Source of the DNA: CAVSRC01 sp963762605
GTDB taxonomy: Bacteria > Pseudomonadota > Alphaproteobacteria > Rhizobiales > Kaistiaceae
Reading direction: 5' to 3'
DNA: 64,000 bases
Assembly (NCBI GenBank): GCA_963762605.1
Contig: CAVXLJ010000016.1
Span: 1-64,000 of the forward strand
Position 1 is the first letter of the stretch. Each line of letters begins with the position of its first letter. A program made the position numbers and the translations under genes. The notes under the pieces were generated by a model. That model ran no database searches, was not told where the DNA came from, and saw nothing but the letters and a program-made list of their open reading frames with translations. Shown one piece after another: positions 1-8,216 of the stretch.

Positions 1-372
1 CCGTGGACGCCGATCGTGCAGTGTGCCTTCGCCGTCTATGTCGGCCACGTGATGATCCACAACGTCATCGACAACGACCATTGGCGCCATCTCTTCCTGC
101 TCTACGGCATGCTGTGGGGCGCGGTCGCCGCCGAAAGGATGCATGTGCGCCAGGTGCACCGCGAGGCGGCGCGCCGCCGTCAGACGCCGGCTTCGGTGCC
201 GCGCGTGGCGCCCGCCGCGCCCGGCCGCGATCGAGCGGGCGGCGCCCCCCGTTTCCCCGCCGCGCGGCCTTCCTGCGCATTGACGCCAGCCGGCCGAGCA
301 GCCAGTGTGCCGCCTCGAAGCGGCGCATGTCGCACCGCCCCGTCAGAACCCAGGACCAAACGGCCGCCGCCA
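1..372 (+). CDS. O-antigen ligase-like membrane protein, C-terminal end (partial, no stop of its own)
   Basis: The frame is open from the first base. Its first ~45 residues look like the last membrane segments of an O-antigen ligase/polymerase: a hydrophobic helix, then an HNVIDNDHWRH motif, then a second helix LFLLYGMLWG. A basic, Pro/Arg-rich stretch without recognisable domain follows. No stop occurs before the arginine decarboxylase domain at about 373, so on paper the two are one reading frame. The ligase would normally end near base 150-250, and no frame offers an obviously natural end. The gene begins upstream of the window. The family call rests on the short conserved tail and is moderate; where the protein ends is uncertain. 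Confidence 0.4.
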
Positions 373-924
373 GTGTTTCCGATTCCCTCCAGCTTCTTCC
401 TGACCAGCGGCATCGGCGTTCATCGCGAGCAGCTCACCGCCTTCGAGCTGGCGCTCCGCGCTGCCGATATCGAGCAGCAGAATCTGGTCGCCGTCTCCTC
501 GATCCTGCCGCCCGGCTGCCGGCAGGTGGAGCGCGCCGAGGGTGTCAAGACGCTGCACCCAGGAGAGATCACCTTCTCGGTGATGGCGCGGGCCGAAACC
601 AGCGAACCCGGCCGCCGCATCCATGCCAGCATTGGCCTGGCCCGGCCGTCCGATCCGGCCATGTACGGCTACATCTCCGAGCACCACGGCCACGGCATGT
701 CGGGCGCCGAGAGCGGCGAATATGCCGAAGACCTCGCCGCCTCGATGCTCGCCTCGACGCTTGGCATCGAATTCGATCCCGACGCCGCCTGGAACGAGCG
801 CCGCAAGGTCTACGAGACCAGCCAGCTCATCATCGGCAGCACATCGCTCACCGCCGCCTCGCAGGGCGACATATCCGGCCGCTGGACCTGCGCCATCGCG
901 GCAGCCGTTTTCCGTTTCGCGTGA
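373..924 (+). CDS. Pyruvoyl-dependent arginine decarboxylase (PvlArgDC)
   Basis: Converts arginine to agmatine using a pyruvoyl group made by self-cleavage. Counted from the GTG at 373, the motif NLVAVSSILPPG holds the Ser42-Ser43 pair where these enzymes cut themselves into beta and alpha chains. The downstream alpha-chain region, with the LHPGEITFSVMA and EHHGHGMSG stretches, also fits the family. The 183-residue length matches the ~165-195 usual for PvlArgDC. The GTG start was chosen because the conserved domain begins there; no clear Shine-Dalgarno is visible and the same frame stays open back to base 1. Agmatinase starts 5 bases after the stop, so the two form a two-step putrescine operon. 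This enzyme class is best known from archaea and Chlamydia. Confidence 0.82.
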   Translation: MFPIPSSFFLTSGIGVHREQLTAFELALRAADIEQQNLVAVSSILPPGCRQVERAEGVKTLHPGEITFSVMARAETSEPGRRIHASIGLARPSDPAMYGYISEHHGHGMSGAESGEYAEDLAASMLASTLGIEFDPDAAWNERRKVYETSQLIIGSTSLTAASQGDISGRWTCAIAAAVFRFA

Positions 925-929
925 CCGCC

Positions 930-1850
930 ATGACCAACACCCCGACCTTCGCCGTGCCGCCCACCTTCCTCGGCATCGAGCGCCACGACCAAGACGCCGA
1001 GTTCTGCGTCGCCGGCATCCCCACCGATATCGCCACGACCAACCGGCCCGGCGCCCGCTTCGGGCCGGCGGCCATCCGCCAGGCGAGCCGCATGCTCACC
1101 GATGGCCGTCATCCGCACTGGCTCATCAATCCGGCGACACTGTCGCTGTCCGATATCGGCGATTTCTCGGTGGCGCTCGGCGACATCTCCAACACCATGC
1201 GGCTGATCGAGCAGCAGGCCTCGGCGGTCGATCATCTGCTGGCGCTGGGCGGCGATCACGGCATCACCCTGCCGCTGCTCGAGGTCGCCACCAAGCGCCA
1301 GGGCACGCCGCTGGCGCTCATCCATTTCGACGCGCACGTCGACACCTGGCCGGAGAACTTCGGCCAGCACTACGCCCATGGCTCGGTCTTCTACCACGCG
1401 CTCAATGCCGAGCTGGTCGATCCGCACAAGATGATCCAGATCGGCATCCGCTCGCCGGTGAGCAAGACCACCCTCAACTGGACCCTCGAGCAGGGGGTGA
1501 CCATCATCGACGCCCAGACCGTCCACGAGATGGGTCCGGCGGCCATCGCCCAGCGCATCGTCGAGGTGGTCGGCAAGGCGCCAGCCTATCTCAGCTTCGA
1601 CATCGATGCGCTTGATCCGGCTTTCGCGCCGGGCACCGGCACGCCCGAGGTTGGCGGGCTCGCCACCTGGCAGATGCAGGGCATCCTGCGCCGCCTCGTC
1701 GACCTGCGCTTCGTCGGCATGGACGTGGTCGAGGTGTCGCCGCCTTACGACCACGCAGAGATCACCGCGCTCGCCGCGGCGACGGTCGTGTGGGAGTACC
1801 TGGCGCTGGTGGCGGCAGCCCACAAGCGGCGCCAGCAGCAGCCCCGCTAG
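930..1850 (+). CDS. speB: Agmatinase (ureohydrolase family)
   Basis: Hydrolyses agmatine to putrescine and urea with a binuclear manganese centre. The three metal-binding signatures are all present: GGDHG (about residues 107-111), DAHVD (134-138) and SFDIDALDP (222-230) followed by the APGTGTPE loop. The 306-residue length is typical. The start is the ATG five bases after the decarboxylase stop, which indicates translational coupling. Because the upstream gene makes agmatine, agmatinase is preferred over arginase, guanidinobutyrase or formiminoglutamase, although sequence alone does not exclude those substrates. The symbol is given by function in context. Confidence 0.85.
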   Translation: MTNTPTFAVPPTFLGIERHDQDAEFCVAGIPTDIATTNRPGARFGPAAIRQASRMLTDGRHPHWLINPATLSLSDIGDFSVALGDISNTMRLIEQQASAVDHLLALGGDHGITLPLLEVATKRQGTPLALIHFDAHVDTWPENFGQHYAHGSVFYHALNAELVDPHKMIQIGIRSPVSKTTLNWTLEQGVTIIDAQTVHEMGPAAIAQRIVEVVGKAPAYLSFDIDALDPAFAPGTGTPEVGGLATWQMQGILRRLVDLRFVGMDVVEVSPPYDHAEITALAAATVVWEYLALVAAAHKRRQQQPR

Positions 1851-1867
1851 CCGGGGTTGAGCGGTCG

Positions 1868-3079
1868 TCAGGCCGCGGAGGGCGCCGGGTCCGTATCATC
1901 GAGACGGCCGGCATCGTAGCCATAGAGCCAGGCGACGCTTTTCGGCGACCAGTCGGTCACGTTCTTCGCCATTTCGGCGTCGCGCGCGATCTGTTCCGGC
2001 CCGTCAGGCAAATGGAAGCGGATCTTGTTGCCGCCCGCCAGGCTCTGCACGCGGGACGTCCTCGGCAGACGTCGCGCCTCGTAATCGCGCAGCGCCTCCA
2101 CTGCCTGCTCTCTGCCGAATTTCGCCAGGCAGGCCGCCAGCGTCGCCCCGTCCTCGATCGCCTGTGCCGCGCCTTGCGCCATGAACGGCAGCATCGCGTG
2201 GCAGGAATCGCCGAGCAGGGTCACCCGGCCGGCCGACCAATGTTCCATCGGCAGGCGGTCGAAGAGCGCCCAGACAAAGGTCTCGTCGACCGCGTGCAGG
2301 ATGTCCTGGACCTGGGGATGCCAGCCCGCGAAGGCGGCGATGGCGTCGGCGATGTCGCCGCGATCGGTCCAGGATTCGTTGGTCCACGTGTCCTGATCGA
2401 CCACGGCGACGAAATTCAGAAGGTCGCCGTTGCGAACGTAATAGTGGATGAAATGCCCGCCCGGCCCCATCCAGAGCTGTGATTCCACCGGGATTTTCAG
2501 ATGGGCGATGCGCCCCACCGGCACGAGGCCGCGATAGCACATGCACCCGGTGAAATGCGCTTGTTGCGGGCCGAAGAGGATTTGCCGCACGGTCGAATGA
2601 ATTCCGTCGGCGCCGATGAGCACATCGGCATGGGCGCGCGACCCGTCCTGAAACCGCAGCTCAACCTTTTCACCGTCGTCGACAAAGCCGGTGAGTGAAT
2701 GCTCGACGTGGAGGCGCTCCGGCGGGATTGCCTCGGCCAGCGCTTTGAGCACGTCGGCGCGGTGCATCTGGTAGTGCGGCGACCCGAAGGTTGCCTCCAT
2801 CGCCTGCGCCAGCGGCGTGCGCAGCAGGGTTCTGCCATCCTGCCAGCGCCGTTGGTGCCAGGCCATCGGCTTGACGCCCAGGTTCGCCAATTTGCCGGCC
2901 AGACCGAGACCATGCAGGACGCGCGAGGCGTTCGGACTGATCTGAATGCCGGCACCGACCTCGCGCAGCTCTCGCGCCTGTTCGTAGACGTGGACGTCGA
3001 AGCCTGCCTTGAGTAGGCACAGCGCCGCGGTGGCGCCCCCTATGCCGCCGCCTATGACGGCGATCGAATAATCCCCCAT
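1868..3079 (-). CDS. FAD-dependent aromatic monooxygenase (salicylate hydroxylase-like)
   Basis: A 403-residue group A flavoprotein monooxygenase that would use NAD(P)H and O2 to hydroxylate an aromatic or related ring. The N-terminus has the GGGIGGATAA dinucleotide fold, the middle has the GADGIHSTVR (DG) motif, and LLGDSCHAMLPFMAQGA near residue 290 is the GD motif that binds the FAD ribityl chain. All three have their usual spacing. It is most like salicylate 1-monooxygenase or 6-hydroxynicotinate 3-monooxygenase, but the substrate cannot be read from sequence. It converges on speB with 17 bases between the stops and stands alone, with no catabolic neighbours to suggest a pathway. Confidence 0.8.
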   Translation of the reverse strand: MGDYSIAVIGGGIGGATAALCLLKAGFDVHVYEQARELREVGAGIQISPNASRVLHGLGLAGKLANLGVKPMAWHQRRWQDGRTLLRTPLAQAMEATFGSPHYQMHRADVLKALAEAIPPERLHVEHSLTGFVDDGEKVELRFQDGSRAHADVLIGADGIHSTVRQILFGPQQAHFTGCMCYRGLVPVGRIAHLKIPVESQLWMGPGGHFIHYYVRNGDLLNFVAVVDQDTWTNESWTDRGDIADAIAAFAGWHPQVQDILHAVDETFVWALFDRLPMEHWSAGRVTLLGDSCHAMLPFMAQGAAQAIEDGATLAACLAKFGREQAVEALRDYEARRLPRTSRVQSLAGGNKIRFHLPDGPEQIARDAEMAKNVTDWSPKSVAWLYGYDAGRLDDTDPAPSAA

Positions 3080-3340
3080 GACCCACCCCGCCGATCGTTG
3101 TCGCCACCGCGGTCACTAGGCCCTACTCGCGCAAGGATTGCAATTCCGGTTGAGACGAGAATTGCGGGCACGCCTCTCGCGCTACCGAAGGTCCTGCGGC
3201 CGGGCCCTATGGCCAGTGGCTCTCGAAGCCGGCGAACAAGCGGCGGTTGGCGGCGCATTACCGGCTGATGCTCTCCTTGGGACAGCCGCCGCCATAGCGT
3301 GTAGGTTTCTCTTCCTGCCACTCCTAACCAGCGCCCGCCA
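3080..3340. other. Intergenic region with a small-protein remnant
   Basis: Spacer between the divergent monooxygenase and phosphotriesterase genes; it must hold both promoters. On the minus strand at about 3207-3245 is a fragment ending in codons for GFESHWP and a TAG stop. It matches the C-terminus of the 42-residue membrane protein at 6863-6991. An in-frame TAA lies only about 45 bases upstream of that end, so it is a dead remnant. No other feature was seen. Confidence 0.5.
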
Positions 3341-4256
3341 ATGCCCGAACTCTTCACCACACTCGGCCCCATGACGCGCGACCAATTGGGGATGATCCTT
3401 CCCCACGAGCACGTCTTCGTCGATCTGCGTACCCCCGACCAGCCGGGTTATGCCGAGGCCGATCCGGCCGACGTCGTGCGCCTGATGGCGCCGGAGATCG
3501 AGCGCATCAGGGCGCTCGGCGTGACGGCGCTTGTCGAGTGCTCGACCGGGGGTGTCGGGCGCCGGGCGGATATCGATCGCGCGGTCTCGGAAGCGACGGC
3601 CTTCCCCATCGTCGTGCCCACCGGCAACTACCGCGAACCGTGGATCCCGGCCTGGGTGGCGGAGGCCAGCGAGGAAGCGCTGCGCGACTGGATGCTCGCC
3701 GAGCTCACCGACCAGATCGAGCAAACGGGCGTGCGCGCCGCCTGGATCAAGCTCAGCGCCGGCGACGACGGCATCACCGAACTCGAAGTCTCGTATCCTG
3801 CGCGCCGCCGCCGCGGCCGCCCGCAAGACCAATGCCGTGATCGGCAGTCACACCATCAAGGGACGGGTGGTGATGGACCAGCTCGATATCATCGAGGCCG
3901 AGGGCTACGACCCGTCGCGCTTCATCTCCATCCACACCCAGCTTGAGCCCGATCGCGCGCTGCATCTGGCCGTCGCCCGCCGCGGCGCCTGGATCGAATT
4001 CAACTCCATCGGCAATACCGAGGACGACTGGAACATCGACCTGATCCACAACGTCCTCGATGCCGGCTTCGTCGACCAGCTACTGCTCAGCCACGACCGC
4101 GGCTGGTACGACCCGGCGAAGCCCGGTGGCGGCGAGCCCAAGCCCTATACGCACCTGTCGGAGGTGCTGATCCCCAAGCTGATCGCATCCGGCATCGACG
4201 ATGAGACCGTCGTCCGGCTTACCCACGACAATCCGTTCAGGGCGTTTGCCCGCTAG
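3341..4256 (+). pseudogene. Phosphotriesterase-family metallohydrolase, frameshifted
   Basis: An amidohydrolase-fold phosphotriesterase/lactonase-like protein. The first frame (from ATG 3341) carries PHEHVFVD, with the paired metal histidines at residues 22 and 24, and AAWIKLS with the bridging lysine near 137. The second frame, entered after about base 3791, carries IGSHTIKG, ISIHTQ and LLSHDRGW, the remaining metal ligands, and runs to the stop at 4254-4256. Dropping one base (the T at 3791) would join ELEV to RILRAA and give a full-length ~305-residue protein. All ligands survive, so the loss is recent or is a sequence error. As written, only a truncated, inactive product can be made. The TAG stop lies inside the 111-bp repeat that follows. 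Confidence 0.8.
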
Positions 4257-4361
4257 AGCCAGTGGCTCTCGAAGCCGGTGAACAGGAAAATGGCGACGAC
4301 CAGGGCAAGGGCGATCATCACGCCCCATCCGGTCGCCGTTGGCGGAGTGCCCCCGGCCGGG
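4251..4361. repeat. 111-bp direct repeat, copy 1
   Basis: Identical over 111 bases to 6861-6971 in the same orientation, 2,610 bases away. Identity begins with CGCTAGAGCC, overlapping the phosphotriesterase stop, and ends in a G-rich run. The block contains the 3' end of a small membrane-protein gene read on the minus strand. Confidence 0.9.
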
Positions 4362-4382
4362 GTCTGTCTGTCTGTCGTTCAT
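4253..4382 (-). pseudogene. Small membrane protein, frameshifted copy
   Basis: Second copy of the 42-residue membrane protein encoded at 6863-6991. The C-terminal codons (TGWGVMIALALVVAIFLF, then TGFESHWL) are identical. From the likely ATG at 4382 (reading MNDRQTDP) the length is 130 bases, one too many: an extra C in the C-run near 4361 throws the ATG out of frame with the helix. The helix frame itself meets a TGA that overlaps that ATG. No intact product is possible as written. Confidence 0.6.
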
Positions 4383-4472
4383 GGCGGCCAATCTGGCAGG
4401 CCGGGCCGGCTGATGCAACGCGGCCCGGCCGTCGTCCCGTCCGCCACGCCAACGCGCCGCATTCTCGTGCTG

Positions 4473-4663
4473 AGACAGCTGCGGCACCGACGTTGTGGCC
4501 GGCATTCCGGTGCCGTTGGCAGGCACCCGGGGCGCACCGTGGCCATGCGGTGCCCAACTTTCGAAGACCGGCAGATCGCCGTCGTCGTAGGTGCTGTTCA
4601 ACGCCGCGATATCGCCATCGTTGACGGCATCCGTCTCCCCGCCGTGGCGCTGCATCGCGCCGG
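4473..4663 (-). pseudogene. Degenerate duplicate of a MerR-regulator C-terminus
   Basis: Read on the minus strand, this stretch encodes residues resembling the tail of the MerR-type regulator at 15140-15685. Shared landmarks are IAALN followed by YDDGDL, and PANGTG followed by M/TPA and PQLS. The nucleotide match runs from about 4473 to 4663 against about 15219-15404, roughly three quarters identical by eye. The DNA-binding domain and the last ~25 codons are missing. It abuts a truncated ABC permease at about 4663, a junction that looks like a recombination scar. Confidence 0.6.
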
Positions 4664-5178
4664 CGATCCTCGTCATCCTGCTGCTCGGCATCATGGTGCC
4701 GCAGGAGTCTATCGTCTATCCGCTCTACTACATGGCCAAGGCGACAGGGCTCTACGACACCACGCTGGCCGTCATCATCATCTTCTCCGTGATCCAGAGC
4801 GCCTTCGGGACGTACCTCCTGTCGGCGGTGCTGAGCAGCTTCCCGCGCGACATTCTGGAGGCGGCGGAGATCGACGGGGCGAGCGGATGGCAGGTGTTAT
4901 GGCTGGTGGTCGTGCCGGTGCTGCGACCAACGCTGATGGTGGTCGGCACCTTCTTCTTCATCTGGACCTGGAACGAGTTCCTGATCCCGCTGGTGATGCT
5001 GGTCTCGAACAACAACCAGACGGTGTCGGTGGCGATGGGCCTGACCCGCGGACAGAACATCTCCGATCCAGTTCTCCAGGCCGCGGCCTCGCTGCTCGGC
5101 ATTGCGCCAACCGTGATCTTCTTCCTGATCTTCCAGCGAACGCTGACGCGCGGCATCGTGGTCGGCGCGGTGAAGTAG
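4663..5178 (+). pseudogene. Carbohydrate ABC transporter permease (MalG family), N-terminally truncated
   Basis: Encodes about 170 residues of an inner-membrane permease. The EAA loop required for ATPase docking is clear (EAAEIDGASGWQVLW), and hydrophobic segments lie before and after it, ending VGAVK and a stop. MalG-type permeases are about 270-300 residues; here the first ~100, including the first two membrane helices, are gone. Upstream of about 4663 the DNA instead matches a MerR gene tail. An ATG at 4591 and another at 4693 are in frame but would give a protein without its N-terminal helices. No ATPase, partner permease or binding protein lies nearby, so this is a relic of a lost transport operon. 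Confidence 0.75.
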
Positions 5179-5242
5179 GCGCGCACACAGTCTGAGTGGG
5201 TCTTCAACGGCTTTCGGGCCGCGCAAGCCGCCCCGGCAGGCG

Positions 5243-6733
5243 CTATTGTTGTTGCCCCGCCTTGCCGTGCAAGACCACACTCTGACCGCTGGCACGGTCG
5301 GCGAAGGTCATGTCGATGCTCTCGCCCTCGAACGTGGAGGTCACGAGGAAGGCGTCGATGCTACCGACCGTGTCGTAGTCGACGACCAGTGTCTTGGCGC
5401 CGGTCCAGTCTCCGCGGACGCCGATCGGGACGCCATTCTCGCCCGGTGACCAGCGCAGCACGCCGTCAAGCCCAACGGCGAGGGCGCGATCCGGCAGGCC
5501 GGGCGTGCCCAAAGTCAGAGTGGCTTCCGCCCCACCCGGAAAATCGAGACGCACGCTTGCGATATCGAGCGGATTGGGGTCGAGCAAATAAAGCCGGCCG
5601 CTGACCGCGGCTGCGGTCTGCGGCAGCGCGGCCACCGGGTGCGGCACCGGCGCTGCCGAAATCGCCGCGAGGGCCGTGTGAAGCCGAGCCAATCCCGCGG
5701 GATTCGGCGGAAGCGGGTTTTCGCTGTCGCGCAGCGCACCGACGACGCGATCAAGTGCCGGGCCCGGATCGATTCCGCCACCCGTGACCACGGCCACCGC
5801 GTCAATGCTGGGGAACATGACGATCCGCTGGCCGCCGCGGCCATTGGCGAAGAACGTGGGTGTGGCGCTAGGCGGTCCGATCCAGAAGCCGTAGCCATAA
5901 TCGAAGGTCGATCCGGTCTGCATCTGCGTCCGGCTGGCCGCTGACAGCCAATCGGCCGGAATGAGCTGCTGGCCCAGCCAGCGTCCACCGTGGAGCCACA
6001 ACAGCCCAAGCTTCGCCATGTCCTCGGGATAGAGATAGAGGTCGCCCCAGCCGCGCGAATTGCCTTCGGAATCGGCGGGCCAGATCGCGCCAGTAATGCC
6101 GAGAGGCGTGAACAGCTTTTCCTGGGCATAGGCAAGGGCCGGCATGCCTGTCGTTCTGGAGAGGATCGCCGACAGCAGATGCATGCCGGGGCTGCAGTAG
6201 GAAAACGTCGTTCCGGGCTCGGCCACAGCCTTCAGGTCCAGCGTGAACTGAACCCAGTCGGGCGATTTCTCCATTGCGGCGAGCGTCGGTTCGCTGGGCT
6301 CGGCCACGCAGTCGAGCCCCGAGGCCATTTCCATCAACTCGCGCACCGTGATGCGTTCCTTGCGCGCGTCGAGATTGGCGATCTGCCGGTCGGGGAAGAA
6401 CGATACGATCGGCTTGTCCAGGTCGATCCTCCCCTCGCTGGCTGCGATTGCGACGAGACTCGTTGTCACGCTCTTTGTGACCGAGGCAACTTCGTGCCTC
6501 GACTTACCGTCATATGGATCGAAGACTGCGTCGAGGATCGCCTCGCCGCCGCGCACGACAAGCAGGCTGTGGATGGGCGCCCCGCCCGCCTTGAGGTCGC
6601 CGAGGGCATCGGCAAGCCTGGCCGAATCGAAGCCATGCGCCTCCGGGCTGCCAAGCGGCAATTCGGCCGATGTTGCTTGGCCGGTCAGCGCCAATCCTGC
6701 AACCAGAACGACGCTTCCCAAGACTGCGTTCAT
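5243..6733 (-). CDS. Secreted serine hydrolase of the beta-lactamase / penicillin-binding protein fold
   Basis: A 496-residue exported protein. An N-terminal signal peptide ends near GQATSA. The S-x-x-K catalytic motif SVTK is at 84-87 and Y-C-S near 179-181 fits the Y-x-N/S position. A GRGG stretch near 300 takes the place of the third K/H-T-G motif. After about 350 comes an extra ~140-residue beta-rich C-terminal part. This is the class C / EstB / D-aminopeptidase-like group: the substrate may be an ester, peptide or beta-lactam and cannot be read off. It is the only full-length gene between the pseudogenes of this region. The 42-residue membrane protein gene lies upstream on the same strand. 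Confidence 0.75.
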   Translation of the reverse strand: MNAVLGSVVLVAGLALTGQATSAELPLGSPEAHGFDSARLADALGDLKAGGAPIHSLLVVRGGEAILDAVFDPYDGKSRHEVASVTKSVTTSLVAIAASEGRIDLDKPIVSFFPDRQIANLDARKERITVRELMEMASGLDCVAEPSEPTLAAMEKSPDWVQFTLDLKAVAEPGTTFSYCSPGMHLLSAILSRTTGMPALAYAQEKLFTPLGITGAIWPADSEGNSRGWGDLYLYPEDMAKLGLLWLHGGRWLGQQLIPADWLSAASRTQMQTGSTFDYGYGFWIGPPSATPTFFANGRGGQRIVMFPSIDAVAVVTGGGIDPGPALDRVVGALRDSENPLPPNPAGLARLHTALAAISAAPVPHPVAALPQTAAAVSGRLYLLDPNPLDIASVRLDFPGGAEATLTLGTPGLPDRALAVGLDGVLRWSPGENGVPIGVRGDWTGAKTLVVDYDTVGSIDAFLVTSTFEGESIDMTFADRASGQSVVLHGKAGQQQ

Positions 6734-6860
6734 TTTTGCGCCCCTCCGAATCGGAGGACATTGGCGCGCCGGGGAGGCATCGGCTCTTGATCTAACGCAA
6801 CCTGCCGTCGAAATATCTGCAACGGCAATTCCGTTCGGATTCTGTGGTGCCTCGGCGCTG

Positions 6861-6971
6861 CGCTAGAGCCAGTGGCTCTCGAAGCCGGTGAACAGGAAAA
6901 TGGCGACGACCAGGGCAAGGGCGATCATCACGCCCCATCCGGTCGCCGTTGGCGGAGTGCCCCCGGCCGGG
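6861..6971. repeat. 111-bp direct repeat, copy 2
   Basis: Second copy of the block at 4251-4361, base-for-base identical and in the same orientation. In this copy the embedded minus-strand small-protein frame is intact. Confidence 0.9.
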
Positions 6972-6991
6972 TCTTTCTTGTCTGTAACCAT
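6863..6991 (-). CDS. Small single-pass membrane protein (42 aa)
   Basis: A 42-codon frame from ATG 6991 to TAG 6863. The N-terminus is polar and Gly/Pro/Thr-rich (MVTDKKDPAGGTPPTATG). One strong membrane helix, WGVMIALALVVAIFLF, follows, and the protein ends TGFESHWL. No Shine-Dalgarno is obvious. The case for a real gene is recurrence: the same C-terminus appears at 4253 (frameshifted) and at 3207 (remnant), always as minus-strand DNA. The family and function are not recognised. It lies about 130 bases upstream of the serine hydrolase on the same strand and could be cotranscribed with it. Confidence 0.5.
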   Translation of the reverse strand: MVTDKKDPAGGTPPTATGWGVMIALALVVAIFLFTGFESHWL

Positions 6992-7217
6992 GCCAAACAG
7001 TGTTGCAGGCCGGCGCCGCCGGAGCAATGCGGCATTGCAGCAACCTTCGGTGAGGCGCCGCTGCCGGCGCGGCGGTCGGCTGCGACATGCGTGACAGTGG
7101 CAGCCGCTCTACCGCGCCCCTAAGTTCCCTTCGTGTGATCCGCCGAGCCGGCGCCCCCTTCCCCGGACCTTTTCGATATCCCGACCTCCTGGAGCGGAGG
7201 CAATCGAAGGCTTCGCC

Positions 7218-8117
7218 ATGCCCAAATTGCTGCAAAACCTGCTTGCGCTTGCCACCAACGCCAATGCCTGCAAGCGCAACCTGAAACGATCGGGCCTGAG
7301 ACCGCTCACCGTCGCCTATGCCCGGCGCGGCACGCTGGACCTGCACCTCGATCTCTATCTGCCGCAGCGGACCGCGGCGCCGATCCCGACGATCCTCTAC
7401 TTGCACGGCGGCGCCTGGTCGACGGGAAACAAGACCGTCATCGAACCGGTGGTTCTCGCCCAGGTCGCCCGCGGCTACGCCGTCGCCTCCGCCGACTATC
7501 GTCTTTCGGGCACGGCGGTCTGGCCGGCGCAGATGCACGACGTCCGCGCCGCCATGCGCTGGCTGCGGCGAAACGCTGCGGCGCACGGTCTCGATCCTCG
7601 CCGCGTGTTCGCCTCCGGCGTGTCTGCCGGCGGTCACCTGGTCTGCATGCTGGGGACGGCCGGCGACAAGGGCGTGCCGGAAGACGGCGCCGAGGCCGAC
7701 GTGCCGGCGACGCCGGATGGCGTGGTGGCACTCTACCCCCCGACCGATTTCCTTCAGGCGAAGCAAATGGGGCCACGCTTCCTGCGGGCGCGGTCGCGGC
7801 GCTCACCGCAGTCGCAGCTCATCGGCGCGCCGATCACCGAGGCGGTCGAAAAGACCGCCAGTGCCAATCCGATTTCCTGGATCGACGGAAGCGAACCGCC
7901 TTTCCTTCTGGTGCACGGCGATGCGGACTGTGTCGTCGACAGCGGCCAGAGCGTCCTTCTCGAATCCGCCCTGAAAGCCAAGGGCGTGCCGGTCGCGCTG
8001 CATCGCGCCGCCGCGCTGTGGCACGCCGACACCCGCTTCAACGCCCCGCCGTGGAGCGACGTTGTCGGGCACTTTCTCGACGACCTGTCTGCGACGCTGG
8101 CCGCGCCTCCCGCTTGA
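7218..8117 (+). CDS. Alpha/beta hydrolase, esterase/lipase (HSL-like)
   Basis: A 299-residue alpha/beta-hydrolase. The oxyanion-hole motif HGGAW is near residue 65, the nucleophile elbow GVSAGG near 138, an acid candidate in VHGDADCVVD near 235, and the catalytic histidine in ALWHAD near 272. This order and the HGG motif place it with the carboxylesterase/HSL group (alpha/beta hydrolase fold-3, BD-FAE-like). No signal peptide is evident. The start at 7218 follows GGAGCGGAGG, a strong Shine-Dalgarno region about 15-25 bases upstream. Likely role is hydrolysis of a small carboxylic ester; the substrate is unknown. Confidence 0.8.
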   Translation: MPKLLQNLLALATNANACKRNLKRSGLRPLTVAYARRGTLDLHLDLYLPQRTAAPIPTILYLHGGAWSTGNKTVIEPVVLAQVARGYAVASADYRLSGTAVWPAQMHDVRAAMRWLRRNAAAHGLDPRRVFASGVSAGGHLVCMLGTAGDKGVPEDGAEADVPATPDGVVALYPPTDFLQAKQMGPRFLRARSRRSPQSQLIGAPITEAVEKTASANPISWIDGSEPPFLLVHGDADCVVDSGQSVLLESALKAKGVPVALHRAAALWHADTRFNAPPWSDVVGHFLDDLSATLAAPPA

Positions 8118-8216
8118 CCGCAAGCCGCCGCGCCAACGCGCCGCACCCCGTGCCATGATCGCCGTGACAAACTCGGGCATGGTGTGGAATACGCTATCCG
8201 CCACGGGGTTTGACAA

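Noticed and set aside
3..929. Long frame-3 extension upstream of agmatinase
   Set aside because: Translation is Arg/Pro/Ala shadow sequence; the real start is ATG 930 right after the decarboxylase.
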